Shown here piece after piece: positions 16,453-24,521 of a DNA stretch of 41,327 bases (within the stretch, counting starts at the first letter, position 1; every line of letters starts with the position of its first letter). The notes beneath the pieces are model-generated. The model was not told the DNA's origin, searched no databases, and saw only the letters and a program-made list of their open reading frames with translations. This DNA comes from Akkermansiaceae bacterium (GTDB taxonomy: Bacteria > Verrucomicrobiota > Verrucomicrobiia > Verrucomicrobiales > Akkermansiaceae). The stretch is taken from the NCBI GenBank assembly GCA_029866215.1, contig JARWZU010000059.1, positions 1-41,327 on the forward strand, read 5' to 3'. Position numbers and translations under genes: made by a program.

Positions 16453-17145
16453 TCACGCCCCCGCGCTGCCTTGGATCAGCCATGAGCGTTTTGCTGGCGT
16501 GATGTGAGGGGGTTTGAGGTAAATCGGTTGCGGGGAGGATTGCTGCCATTCGTCGCGAGCGGCTTGTGGGGCGGCGATCCATGCCTGCCAGAGCCGCTCG
16601 GCAGTCGGGATTTCTTGGAGGATCTGGCTCTTGAGCTCTGGAGTCATCGGCCATTGCGTTGGGGGCTCGAATGAAATGACGGAAACGCCGTCGGCGATGG
16701 CTTGTGCGACGACCGCTGCCAAGCCACTTGCGTCGGTGAGTTCTGGCGGCCGGGTGAGGTGTGAGTGCTCCATGGTGGCAGTCCAGTAGCTGCCGCGGCG
16801 GGCGTCACCTACGGCGATGCAGCGCGCACCCATTTTGGCCGATGGCACGGCTAGGATCGATGGCACGGCGACGGCGGGGCAGTTTGACGCGATCGCCACG
16901 CCTTGAGCGGCGGCGATGCCGACTCGGGTGCCGCTGTAGCTGCCGGGTCCGCTACCGACGAGGATTAGGCCAACGCTCGCGACGGCATGGGAGCCGAGGA
17001 GTTCTTCGAGCGGCCCGAACAAGCCGGCGTTGTGGTTTCGGTCGCTGGTGAATTCTTGTTGTTGGATGGGTTGGTCGGCCATGATGGTGGCAAGCGATCC
17101 ATGTGGGGTGGATGTCTCGAGAACCAAACTGAGCTGACCATTCAT
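16453..17145 (-). CDS. tsaB: tRNA threonylcarbamoyladenosine biosynthesis protein TsaB
   Basis: 230 residues, the usual TsaB length. It is the non-catalytic partner of TsaD in making the t6A modification of tRNAs that read ANN codons. The N-terminus LSLVLETSTPHGSLA is the first ASKHA-fold phosphate loop, and GSGPGSYSGTRVGIAAAQG is the TsaB signature. The start was placed at 17145 (MNGQLSLVLET); an upstream in-frame ATG at 17181 adds twelve residues that do not fit the family. The C-terminus holds the typical P-x-YL-x-P-end (PIYLKPPH). The gene is divergent from the thioredoxin-fold gene, with 165 bases between the starts. Confidence 0.9.
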   Translation of the reverse strand: MNGQLSLVLETSTPHGSLATIMADQPIQQQEFTSDRNHNAGLFGPLEELLGSHAVASVGLILVGSGPGSYSGTRVGIAAAQGVAIASNCPAVAVPSILAVPSAKMGARCIAVGDARRGSYWTATMEHSHLTRPPELTDASGLAAVVAQAIADGVSVISFEPPTQWPMTPELKSQILQEIPTAERLWQAWIAAPQAARDEWQQSSPQPIYLKPPHITPAKRSWLIQGSAGA

Positions 17146-17310
17146 GGGCCGATTGTAAGAACATCCGCGGAGGGCTGCCAACCCGGATTCGCAGAAAGAA
17201 CCGGCAACGATGAAATTCCACGGGCGCGGTGGCTCACGGGGTGGGGTAGAAATTTTTGCGTCGTCTGAAAATTCTTGCAGGAAACGGGTGATTCGGTCGG
17301 TAATACACGC

Positions 17311-18459
17311 ATGATTCAGTCCACTCGATTGCTATTTGTGACGTTGGCGCTTTTCACCTCGGTGATGGCTCAGGAGATTCCGAAGGTTTTGGCACTTGGT
17401 GCCGCGGCGCCAGATTTCTCCTTGCCGGGGACGGATGGGAAAACGCATTCCCTCGCCAGCTTTAGCGAGGCGAAGGTGCTTTGTCTCGTGTTCACCTCCA
17501 ACCATTGCCCGGATTCCGTGGGAGCCGCGCCGAGAATGGAGCCGATCTATCAGGAATACCGCAACAAGGGCGTCGCTTTCGTGGCGGTCAATGGCAACAA
17601 CCCCGACAGCTTAATGCCTGCGGAGTTAGGGTACTCGCCGTTTGGGGATTCGTTTGAAGAGATGGCACCGTTTGCCAAGGACTATGGTTGGACATTTCCT
17701 TATCTCTACGATGGCGAGAAGCAGGAGCTGTCCACCGCGTGCGGTGCGCAATCGACCCCGCATGTTTTCATTTTCGATGCGCAGCGGAAATTGCGATACA
17801 CCGGTCGCATGGACGATGGTGGGCGCAATCCTGGAGCGGTGGAGAAAAGCTATGTGCGTGATGCATTCGATGCGCTGCTCGCTGGCGGTGAGGTGAAGGA
17901 ATCGATCACCCGCTCGTTTGGATGCTCGACCAAGTGGCTGTTCAAAAAGAAGCGTGTCGCGGAGAGTCAAGCGGCATGGAAGCAAAAGCCTGTGACGGTG
18001 GCAGATCTTGATGAGGCGACCGCCAAGCAATTGCGCGCCAATGGCACTGAAAAGCTGCGATTGATTAACTTCTGGTCCACCACGTGCGGCCCATGCGTGA
18101 AGGAGTTTCCTGATCTCATCGATACGGGTCGCCGCTTTCAGACTCGGGCGGTGGAGTTCGTGTCGGTGAGTCTTGATCCGGTTGCTCAGCGACCTGCAGT
18201 CGTCAAATTTCTCGAGTCCCGTCACGCGGCGACGCCTGATGAAATCGCGGCGACGGTGAAAGCCGAGGGCCGTACATCGAACAACTACCACTGGAACGGT
18301 GGCAATCCGGACAAGCTCGCGCAGGCGATCGATTCTGAGTGGTCGGGCGCTCTGCCGCACACGGTGCTGGTGGGGCCACGCGGGAAGATCCTCTGGCGCC
18401 ACACCGGGGAAGTGGATGCTGTCGAACTCCGCCGTGAAATTTTAAAAGGCTTGCAGTGA
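17311..18459 (+). CDS. Secreted protein with two thioredoxin-like domains
   Basis: 382 residues. A TTG at 17275 extends the frame, but the ATG at 17311 starts a clear signal peptide (MIQSTRLLFVTLALFTSVMA). Domain 1 (about 25-190) is an AhpC/TSA-type redoxin with APDFSLPGTDGKTHSL and a single cysteine, C66 in SNHCPDS, in place of a C-x-x-C pair. Domain 2 (about 225-380) is TlpA/ResA-like with C259-G-P-C262 in STTCGPCVKEFP and the cis-proline loop ALPHTVLV. It probably acts in the periplasm as a thiol-disulfide reductant or in disulfide repair of exported proteins. The fusion of a one-cysteine redoxin to a CGPC domain suggests that one domain may serve the other. It ends 4 bases before the convergent rhomboid gene. 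Confidence 0.82.
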   Translation: MIQSTRLLFVTLALFTSVMAQEIPKVLALGAAAPDFSLPGTDGKTHSLASFSEAKVLCLVFTSNHCPDSVGAAPRMEPIYQEYRNKGVAFVAVNGNNPDSLMPAELGYSPFGDSFEEMAPFAKDYGWTFPYLYDGEKQELSTACGAQSTPHVFIFDAQRKLRYTGRMDDGGRNPGAVEKSYVRDAFDALLAGGEVKESITRSFGCSTKWLFKKKRVAESQAAWKQKPVTVADLDEATAKQLRANGTEKLRLINFWSTTCGPCVKEFPDLIDTGRRFQTRAVEFVSVSLDPVAQRPAVVKFLESRHAATPDEIAATVKAEGRTSNNYHWNGGNPDKLAQAIDSEWSGALPHTVLVGPRGKILWRHTGEVDAVELRREILKGLQ

Positions 18460-18463
18460 TCGG

Positions 18464-19759
18464 TTAGTTGGCCGCCGAGCCACCCATCACGATCAGCCAA
18501 ATGGATAGAGCGGCGGTGGCGATGAGAACCACCATCGTAAGAGAGCCGGCGGCGCGGTCAGTGAGAGTCGAGCGTGGGCGGGTGGGGGATGCAGATTTCG
18601 GGAAAACGATGGCTGCATAGATCATGCCTGCGAGGAGTCCGCCGAGGTGTGCGGCATTGTCGATGTATCGGAAGCCGACCAAGCCGATCAAGGCGGTCAA
18701 GACGACACCGCCCGCGAGTCGCCGACGGGCGGAGCGTGGGACAAGCCGTGCATGAAGCGTCTCGAACACCAAGAGGAACCCGAGAAGTCCCATCAATCCG
18801 CCAGACGCGCCCACGGTCGGAGCGGCGACGAAGCGCACCGATGCCTCACCGCCGACGCAGGCCGCAAAGAGGAACACCATCGGCACGTGGGGCCAGCGCG
18901 CAAATACCTCCACCCGTTTTCCGAGGTAGATGAGCGCCGATGCATTCATGAGGAAATGGACGATATTCCCGTGCAGGAAGGGTGCGGTGAAAAGGCGCCA
19001 CCACTCGCCTTGGAGGTAGCGGTCTTTCATGAGTCCGGCGGTGGCGGTGCCATCCCAGCTTTTGAAAATCGAGAGCAATGAGCCCAAGCCTTCACTAGGG
19101 TAATGAGATAGAATCTGTGCGAGGCCGACCAAGGCGATCAGCCCCATGAGCACTTTGGTGAGCGGGGCTTTTTGGCGTCCTAGCCAAATTTCAAAGCGGA
19201 TCGCGGGGACATTTTTGGCGATCCCCGCGGCGTCCCAACTCGGCAGTTGCAGGCGGCGCTTGCGTGCCTGGTACCATGGGATGAAGGCGAAGATCACGAA
19301 CGCCAGCAGGGCCAAGCCACACCGAGTGGAGTCTAGCATGGCCAGCAACGCGAAGAGCAAGCGCGTGGCGATGGGCGCTTGTTCTACCGTCGAGATGCCG
19401 AGGTTCTGGAAAAACGTGAGTGCGCACAAGCTCGCGAGAATCCAGCCGAGCAAACGCAATTTGCGGGTGGCGGCCGAGAGGTCGGTCTCCGTCCAGTGGG
19501 TGCGTGCGGTGCGCAGGGCATCGCCCATTTCATTGAGTTCTTCGGGCACTCGCATGCGCCCGTGGGCGGGAGTCCAGACGAGCATCACGCTGCCATCTGG
19601 ATCGTCGCGAACCGCGTGGGTCAGCGATTCAAGTGATTCGCACGGGTGAGGATTTCCTTTCGGATCGACCCATCCCCAGCCTGCGGGGGACTCGGGAAAT
19701 GCGTTTTCTCTGGCCCACACCGGGACCTCGGATTCTCCCTCAATGGACTCATTCACCAT
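18464..19759 (-). CDS. Rhomboid-family intramembrane serine protease
   Basis: 431 residues. The catalytic dyad is S319 in VGASGGLMG and H371 in NAAHLGGLLAG, with the family motif EWWRLFTAPFLHGNIVHFLMN-type segment at about residues 252-271. Several hydrophobic segments before (about 104-120, 131-162, 203-215) and after the dyad make a polytopic inner-membrane protein. The N-terminal soluble part (about 13-75) has WGWVDPKGNPHP and DGSVMLVW, resembling a GYF_2-type interaction domain; this is tentative. It would cleave membrane-anchored substrates within the bilayer. It follows secG by 21 bases on the same strand, so the two are probably co-transcribed. Confidence 0.9.
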   Translation of the reverse strand: MVNESIEGESEVPVWARENAFPESPAGWGWVDPKGNPHPCESLESLTHAVRDDPDGSVMLVWTPAHGRMRVPEELNEMGDALRTARTHWTETDLSAATRKLRLLGWILASLCALTFFQNLGISTVEQAPIATRLLFALLAMLDSTRCGLALLAFVIFAFIPWYQARKRRLQLPSWDAAGIAKNVPAIRFEIWLGRQKAPLTKVLMGLIALVGLAQILSHYPSEGLGSLLSIFKSWDGTATAGLMKDRYLQGEWWRLFTAPFLHGNIVHFLMNASALIYLGKRVEVFARWPHVPMVFLFAACVGGEASVRFVAAPTVGASGGLMGLLGFLLVFETLHARLVPRSARRRLAGGVVLTALIGLVGFRYIDNAAHLGGLLAGMIYAAIVFPKSASPTRPRSTLTDRAAGSLTMVVLIATAALSIWLIVMGGSAAN

Positions 19760-19780
19760 GAGAGATCGCCGCGGATGGCC

Positions 19781-20296
19781 TTATTTGTCCTTTGGAGCGC
19801 TTCCGGAATCCACTGGCGCGGGAGTTCCCGTAGGAGCAGGCGCAGGTGCTGGAGTCTCGGCAGGAGCGGGAGTTTCCGCAGGAGCTTGGTTGGCTGGCGC
19901 AGGAGTTTCCGCAGTGGCGGGGGCGGACTTAGGAAGTTCTAAGCTCAGAGACTTGGGAGCTTCTTGGGCGGCAGGTGGAGCGACTTGAACCTTCGGTGCC
20001 AAGTCAGCCTTGGTCACGGTGCTGGCCGTTTTGTTCTTTTGGCCGATCAATACTGCCAGCGTGAGGCTAAGCAGGAAGAACAACGAACCAAGATAGACCG
20101 TGCCTTTTTGCAGCACATCCGTGGTGCGGGCACCGAACATTTGATCGGTCATGCCACCGCCGAATGCTGCGCCCAGTCCCTCTTGCTTGGGGCGTTGCAT
20201 CAGAATGATAAGGGTCATCAGCAAGCAGACGATCAGGAAGATCACCAGCAAAAGGTTGATACTAATGGAGAGCCAGTCGATTACAGCAAAAGTCAT
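19781..20296 (-). CDS. secG: Protein translocase subunit SecG
   Basis: 171 residues. It is the small accessory subunit of the SecYEG channel. Two transmembrane helices are seen (about residues 8-31 and 65-85), separated by the SecG cytosolic loop ILMQRPKQEGLGAAFGG with MTDQMFGARTTDVLQK. The frame is open well upstream, but the ATG at 20296 fits the family N-terminus and keeps the gene clear of the divergent neighbour. After the second helix the last 80 or so residues are an Ala/Pro/Glu-rich repetitive tail (TPAPAETPAP type). Such an extension is much longer than in E. coli SecG, although some Gram-negative SecG proteins have Pro/Ala tails. Confidence 0.93.
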   Translation of the reverse strand: MTFAVIDWLSISINLLLVIFLIVCLLMTLIILMQRPKQEGLGAAFGGGMTDQMFGARTTDVLQKGTVYLGSLFFLLSLTLAVLIGQKNKTASTVTKADLAPKVQVAPPAAQEAPKSLSLELPKSAPATAETPAPANQAPAETPAPAETPAPAPAPTGTPAPVDSGSAPKDK

Positions 20297-20449
20297 GGGC
20301 GGAAGAACATGGGTGGCGGTTGCGGTCTTGTAAAGAGGGGAGTTTCCGGAATTTTTCACCCCACCATGGGCAGGCGAGAACTCGGGTTTCCTGCCGATTT
20401 TGGTTTTTTGGCTGTTCGCCGGGTTGGTACGGCGTATCTCATCAGCGGC

Positions 20450-21586
20450 ATGCGATTCATTCGGTGGTGCAGTTTTTTGGTTTGTTTCCTCAACTTCGCG
20501 CCCTCGCTTGGTGCCCATCAGGTGGCATCGGTGGAGTTTGAATTCCATAAACTGGCTGCGGAGTGGTCCTTGGATGGGGAAATGGATGTGGCCTACATGT
20601 TGCCCGAAACCCGCAATGTCCCTGGTGGTCTTCCGCTGAGTCGGCAAGCGGTGATGCGCTCGTCGCCGGCAGAGTTTGAGCGAATCCGACGCGCAACCGA
20701 AGCGACCTTGCGCATGTTGCTCCGGTTTACTTTTGCGGGGAAAGAACTGCCATGGCGGGTCGAGTTTCCTGATTTCAAAAAAACGCCATTTGCTCTACCC
20801 GAGGAAGCGGGGGATGTCGCGTTGCTGTCGGTTCGTCTCGTGATCGATCCGGTTGGTGGGGCGGGGGATTTGCAGATTCACTGGTCCGGTGAGCAGGAGA
20901 CTGAGCTGATCGTGATGAGCCAGAACGCTGGTGACGAAAACGTGGTGAGTGTGTTGCCCGGCGGGCAGATCATGCTGCTCAAGCAGGAGGATTCGGGGGA
21001 ATCGGCCGTCACCGAAAAGCCCCTTACAGGTGGCTGGGTTCAGATGGGGTTTCACCATGTGCTGCCCAAGGGCTTGGATCATTTGCTGTTCATTATTGGG
21101 CTTTTCCTGCTGCTTCCGAAGTGGCGACCGTTGATGGGGCAGTCGTTGCTATTCACGGTTGCGCACTCGATCACCTTGGCGCTTGCGGTGTTTTCGGTGA
21201 TCGAGGCGCCATCGCGTCTGGTTGAAATTTTGATCGCGGTGAGCATCGCATGGATTGGGATTGAAAACCTAGTGACTCGCAAGCTTGGCAGGCAGCGCTT
21301 GGTGCTGGTGTTTTGCTTTGGATTGTTGCACGGCCTTGGGTTTGCCAGCGTGCTCGCCGAAAAGTTAGGCGGCATTCCACGCACGCAACTCGTTGGTCCT
21401 TTGCTGGGCTTTAACGTCGGGGTGGAACTGGCACAGGTCAGTGTTCTCGGTTTGGCATTTCTCGTGCTTTGGCCGCTGAGGAAATGGGCGTCTCAGTTGC
21501 AAACTGCGGGCTCGGTGTTGGTAGCGCTTGCGGGTCTGGTTTGGGCCGTACAGCGCACGTTTTTCCCTGCGTCGCCGATCTTTTGA
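20450..21586 (+). CDS. HupE/UreJ-like membrane protein
   Basis: 378 residues. The frame is open upstream across secG, but the ATG at 20450 starts a signal peptide (MRFIRWCSFLVCFLNFAPSLGA). Residues 22-190 are an exported domain without a recognised fold. From about residue 198 the HupE/UreJ_2 membrane domain begins: GFHHVLPKGLDHLLF (H202-H203, D210, H211), then VAHSITLALAV (H239), then GLLHGLGFASVL (H294), with about five or six further helices. The conserved His and Asp residues are those proposed to bind a metal in the family, whose named members take part in nickel uptake for hydrogenase and urease. No such enzyme is encoded nearby, so substrate and role stay open. It is divergent from secG. 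Confidence 0.82.
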   Translation: MRFIRWCSFLVCFLNFAPSLGAHQVASVEFEFHKLAAEWSLDGEMDVAYMLPETRNVPGGLPLSRQAVMRSSPAEFERIRRATEATLRMLLRFTFAGKELPWRVEFPDFKKTPFALPEEAGDVALLSVRLVIDPVGGAGDLQIHWSGEQETELIVMSQNAGDENVVSVLPGGQIMLLKQEDSGESAVTEKPLTGGWVQMGFHHVLPKGLDHLLFIIGLFLLLPKWRPLMGQSLLFTVAHSITLALAVFSVIEAPSRLVEILIAVSIAWIGIENLVTRKLGRQRLVLVFCFGLLHGLGFASVLAEKLGGIPRTQLVGPLLGFNVGVELAQVSVLGLAFLVLWPLRKWASQLQTAGSVLVALAGLVWAVQRTFFPASPIF

Positions 21587-21587
21587 G

Positions 21588-21695
21588 CTAGGCGATGGTC
21601 ACTTGATTGCCAAGTGCGTGGAATGCTTTGGCAAGTGCCCGGCCGATGCTCGATCCGCCACCGGTGATGAGAATGGCTGAGATGTCTAACGATCG
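21588..21695 (-). pseudogene. Decayed N-terminus of a short-chain dehydrogenase gene
   Basis: Read on the minus strand, the frame gives ILITGGGSSIGRALAKAF followed by HALGNQVTIA and a TAG stop. This is the Rossmann beta-alpha-beta start of an SDR, close to the DltE-type sequence. An in-frame TAA lies just upstream at 21696-21698. The rest of the gene (about 200 codons with the YxxxK site) is missing, so this is a relic. It is wedged between the HupE-like and AddB-like genes. Confidence 0.75.
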
Positions 21696-21706
21696 TTAGG
21701 TTGGCA

Positions 21707-24427
21707 TCAAGACTGGATCATTTCGTGGAGCGTTCTGCCCGCAGCGAGGACTGCATAGTCGTCGTACGTCACTTTCTCGGCGGGCGGCATGAAGACCTTT
21801 TGATTGATTTGCTCGACCACCCAAGCGGTGCAGGATTTGGCCGCGATTAGATCGTTCGTGTCGAAGCCGTCCCAGCGGTGAAGCTCCACCTTCGACGCGG
21901 TAGCACCGAGCGTGAAGTAGCAGGGCTCGGGCAGGGGTTCACCTGCTTCGACAAGGGACAACGCGTAGAGTGGAAGTTGGAGGTTGTGCCATAGGAACTC
22001 GGCGGGCTTGCCCTTTTCCTCGTCTTGATAGACGGCGGGGCAATCCCGACTCAGGTGCGATGGGAGAGTGCTCGATTCGCTCACTTTCTTGCGGTGCGCC
22101 TGGATCACGCCACCGACGTCGCCCGATTTGTAATCGATGACTCGAAGCTGGCCGGTTTCGTGATGGCGGTCGATGCGGTCGATCTTTCCGGTGATGAAAG
22201 ATTCGCCGAAAGTGAGATGAATTTTGCGTTCGACGTCGATGGTGCGCCAACCTTCCGCGTAGAGTTTTGCTTGGGTGGCAGCGACCCATTGAAATCGATG
22301 CCAGAGAGTTTCTTTTTGGATTCGGATGGCGAGTGGCACTCGCTTGCCAAACCATTCTGCGACCACGCGATCCAGTTCTGCGGCAAATCGGCGGTGCAAG
22401 GATTCGGCATCAGGGATGTTGCGGGCATCCACGTCGGCGCCCCAACGCTCGAGCACTTCATGGGCCACGTTGCCGAAGTCGCGCGCGCTCCACTCAGACC
22501 GGGTGGGATCGGAGGATCTCATGCGTTGGACATGCTTGAGATAGTAGCGAAATGGGCAACTGAGATAGTCGCTGAGGGAGGTGACACCGATCTTTTGGGG
22601 AGGCTCGGCTGATGGGATTTGCCATTTAAAATCATCGTGCCAGCGGAGACCGGCGTCGGGTGGTTCGACCTCTTTAAAAAGCAATTCGACACGGTCGGGG
22701 AGTGCGTCACGCTCACAGGCTAACAGCACCCGAGATGGCAGCAAGGGCTCGCCGCCCGCAGCGGATTTACCACAGATCACATCGACTCTGCCACCCACTC
22801 GCCTTGATTCGAGCATCGAGTGATACAAGAATGCGTCACGTGAAGCGCGGTCGGCATCCATGATGAGGCCGAGTCGTTCGCGGCTCGATTCGCTGAGCCA
22901 AGGTTCTCCACCGCTTCGCGCAGGGATCTTGCCTTCGTTCATGCCACACAGCACGAGATGGCTGCCCGGCTCGTGGAAAAGTTCTAACCAGCCTTGGATG
23001 TCGAGCACTCGTCCATCCGGCGGCCGCGATGGTGGGGTCGGAAGGTCTGACCGCATGAGATCGACCCAGAACCCGGGCCCGCGCTTCACCATGCCGATGA
23101 TTGGCGCGGCTTGCTCCAGCCAATCGATCATGCTATCGGAAACTTGCTCCGCTTCAGGGCTGATTTGCCCGATGATTTCTAGCAGGCGCTTCATCGTTCC
23201 TTTGAACTGACCGTCTAGCATGCTTGCCCGCCAGCCTTCGAGCGCCACTGCGGCCTTACAAAGTTCGTCAGCCTCCGCCTTTTCATTTTCGTAGTGGAAA
23301 TCACCTTCGGCCACGCGGCGTTTCAGATTCTCGAGAGTATTTACCATCCAACGATCTCTGAGAGTGGCTAGGGTTTTGGCTTTTTGTGCCCGTTTGCCGG
23401 AAACGAGGATGCCGGTCTCTGGCAACTCGAGCAACGCCGCGAGATTGGCGAGGGTTGGCTCGGAAATCCAGTGGCTCCAGAGCCTGCACCAGTGGGAAAG
23501 CCCGCCCACGACCGGCGTGGCCGCTGGGTGGAATGCCACCCATCCTTCGCGGGTAAACAACCGCACCAATTCATCGCCGACCTCGGCATCGGCCGATCCG
23601 ATGGCAACTTCGTTCGATGGGGACATGGCGTTGGCTACGATTTTCAAGGCTTCCGCGGCTTGCTGGCGAGGGTCGGCCACGACTTGCATGCTGGTGCTTG
23701 CCGATGACAAGGGGCGTTTTGACCAACTGGGCAAGGGGCGGCCGATTTGGGAAAATTGAGTGGATTCTGATTTAGGGGCACCGATGAGCGCCACCACCGG
23801 CAAGCTCCATGACGCCATCGCGCGTTCGACGAGTGGCGGCATTTCGGCCACCCCCGCAAGGACAATTTGTGAGATCCGCTCGGGCATGCGAAGCCCTTGG
23901 GAAATGATCTGGCTGCGGCTGTTGAGGTTCCAGTCGGCCAAGCATCGCTCGACCCGTTGTTCCAGCGCGGCCAACGCATTCCAGCGCTCGTTTTCGACTG
24001 AGTTGCTGAGTTTCGTGGCCGCGATGGCGATGGAGAGTCCATTTTCTTGCAGCGAATGCCGCAGGCGGACCATTTCCTTTGCGAGTCCACCTGCCCAGTT
24101 GGTTTCGTCCTTGGGTGGCTTGGGAAACAATGCCTCGAAATCCGACCAGTCGTCGACCGATTCTAACACCTCGACCCATGCGACTTGCTCGATCCAGTCC
24201 GCAGCGGCTTCTTCGTCGCGTGCCTGCAAAAACGACCCAGGTGTGGCCATCTTCGGCGAGAGGATGGCGCCACCCGCCTCGGCCATCGCTTCGCGGAGAC
24301 GTCGACCACTCTGAGCGGTGGGAACCACGACCAGCATGCGGGGCAGCTCATCACGCCTCGCAAGCAGCCATGCCACGGCTTCGGCTAGAAATGGACGATC
24401 CCATCCGAGAAACTTGCGCTCGATCAT
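21707..24427 (-). CDS. AddB-like PD-(D/E)XK exonuclease
   Basis: 906 residues. The N-terminal half resembles an inactivated helicase: VVVPTAQSGRRLREAM stands where a Walker A loop would be, and no GKT/S is present. The C-terminal nuclease shows SCPFRYYLKHV, GNVAHEVLE, GKIDRID and RVIDYKSG, with Asp, Asp and Lys of the PD-(D/E)XK centre, and LQLPLYAL. This is the architecture of AddB/RexB, the partner of AddA in processing DNA double-strand breaks. The cluster of three C-terminal cysteines that, with the SCPF cysteine, holds an iron-sulfur cluster in AddB is absent. No AddA helicase is next to it. Start: the ATG at 24427 was chosen; an in-frame GTG at 24448 with GGGAGG almost adjacent is an alternative. 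A hairpin (CTCCCG, 7-base loop, CGGGAG) lies at 24451-24469. Confidence 0.85.
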   Translation of the reverse strand: MIERKFLGWDRPFLAEAVAWLLARRDELPRMLVVVPTAQSGRRLREAMAEAGGAILSPKMATPGSFLQARDEEAAADWIEQVAWVEVLESVDDWSDFEALFPKPPKDETNWAGGLAKEMVRLRHSLQENGLSIAIAATKLSNSVENERWNALAALEQRVERCLADWNLNSRSQIISQGLRMPERISQIVLAGVAEMPPLVERAMASWSLPVVALIGAPKSESTQFSQIGRPLPSWSKRPLSSASTSMQVVADPRQQAAEALKIVANAMSPSNEVAIGSADAEVGDELVRLFTREGWVAFHPAATPVVGGLSHWCRLWSHWISEPTLANLAALLELPETGILVSGKRAQKAKTLATLRDRWMVNTLENLKRRVAEGDFHYENEKAEADELCKAAVALEGWRASMLDGQFKGTMKRLLEIIGQISPEAEQVSDSMIDWLEQAAPIIGMVKRGPGFWVDLMRSDLPTPPSRPPDGRVLDIQGWLELFHEPGSHLVLCGMNEGKIPARSGGEPWLSESSRERLGLIMDADRASRDAFLYHSMLESRRVGGRVDVICGKSAAGGEPLLPSRVLLACERDALPDRVELLFKEVEPPDAGLRWHDDFKWQIPSAEPPQKIGVTSLSDYLSCPFRYYLKHVQRMRSSDPTRSEWSARDFGNVAHEVLERWGADVDARNIPDAESLHRRFAAELDRVVAEWFGKRVPLAIRIQKETLWHRFQWVAATQAKLYAEGWRTIDVERKIHLTFGESFITGKIDRIDRHHETGQLRVIDYKSGDVGGVIQAHRKKVSESSTLPSHLSRDCPAVYQDEEKGKPAEFLWHNLQLPLYALSLVEAGEPLPEPCYFTLGATASKVELHRWDGFDTNDLIAAKSCTAWVVEQINQKVFMPPAEKVTYDDYAVLAAGRTLHEMIQS

Positions 24428-24521
24428 CCCGCAATCATGTTTCGCCACACCTCCCGGATCAAGCGGGAGTTACGGGATTGTTCAGATCGCCTAATCGATC
24501 CAGCGCGCTGGGCGCGGGCGC

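Noticed and set aside
17275-17310. Upstream TTG start for the double-thioredoxin gene
   Set aside because: The ATG at 17311 gives a clean signal peptide, while the extension would put polar residues before it.
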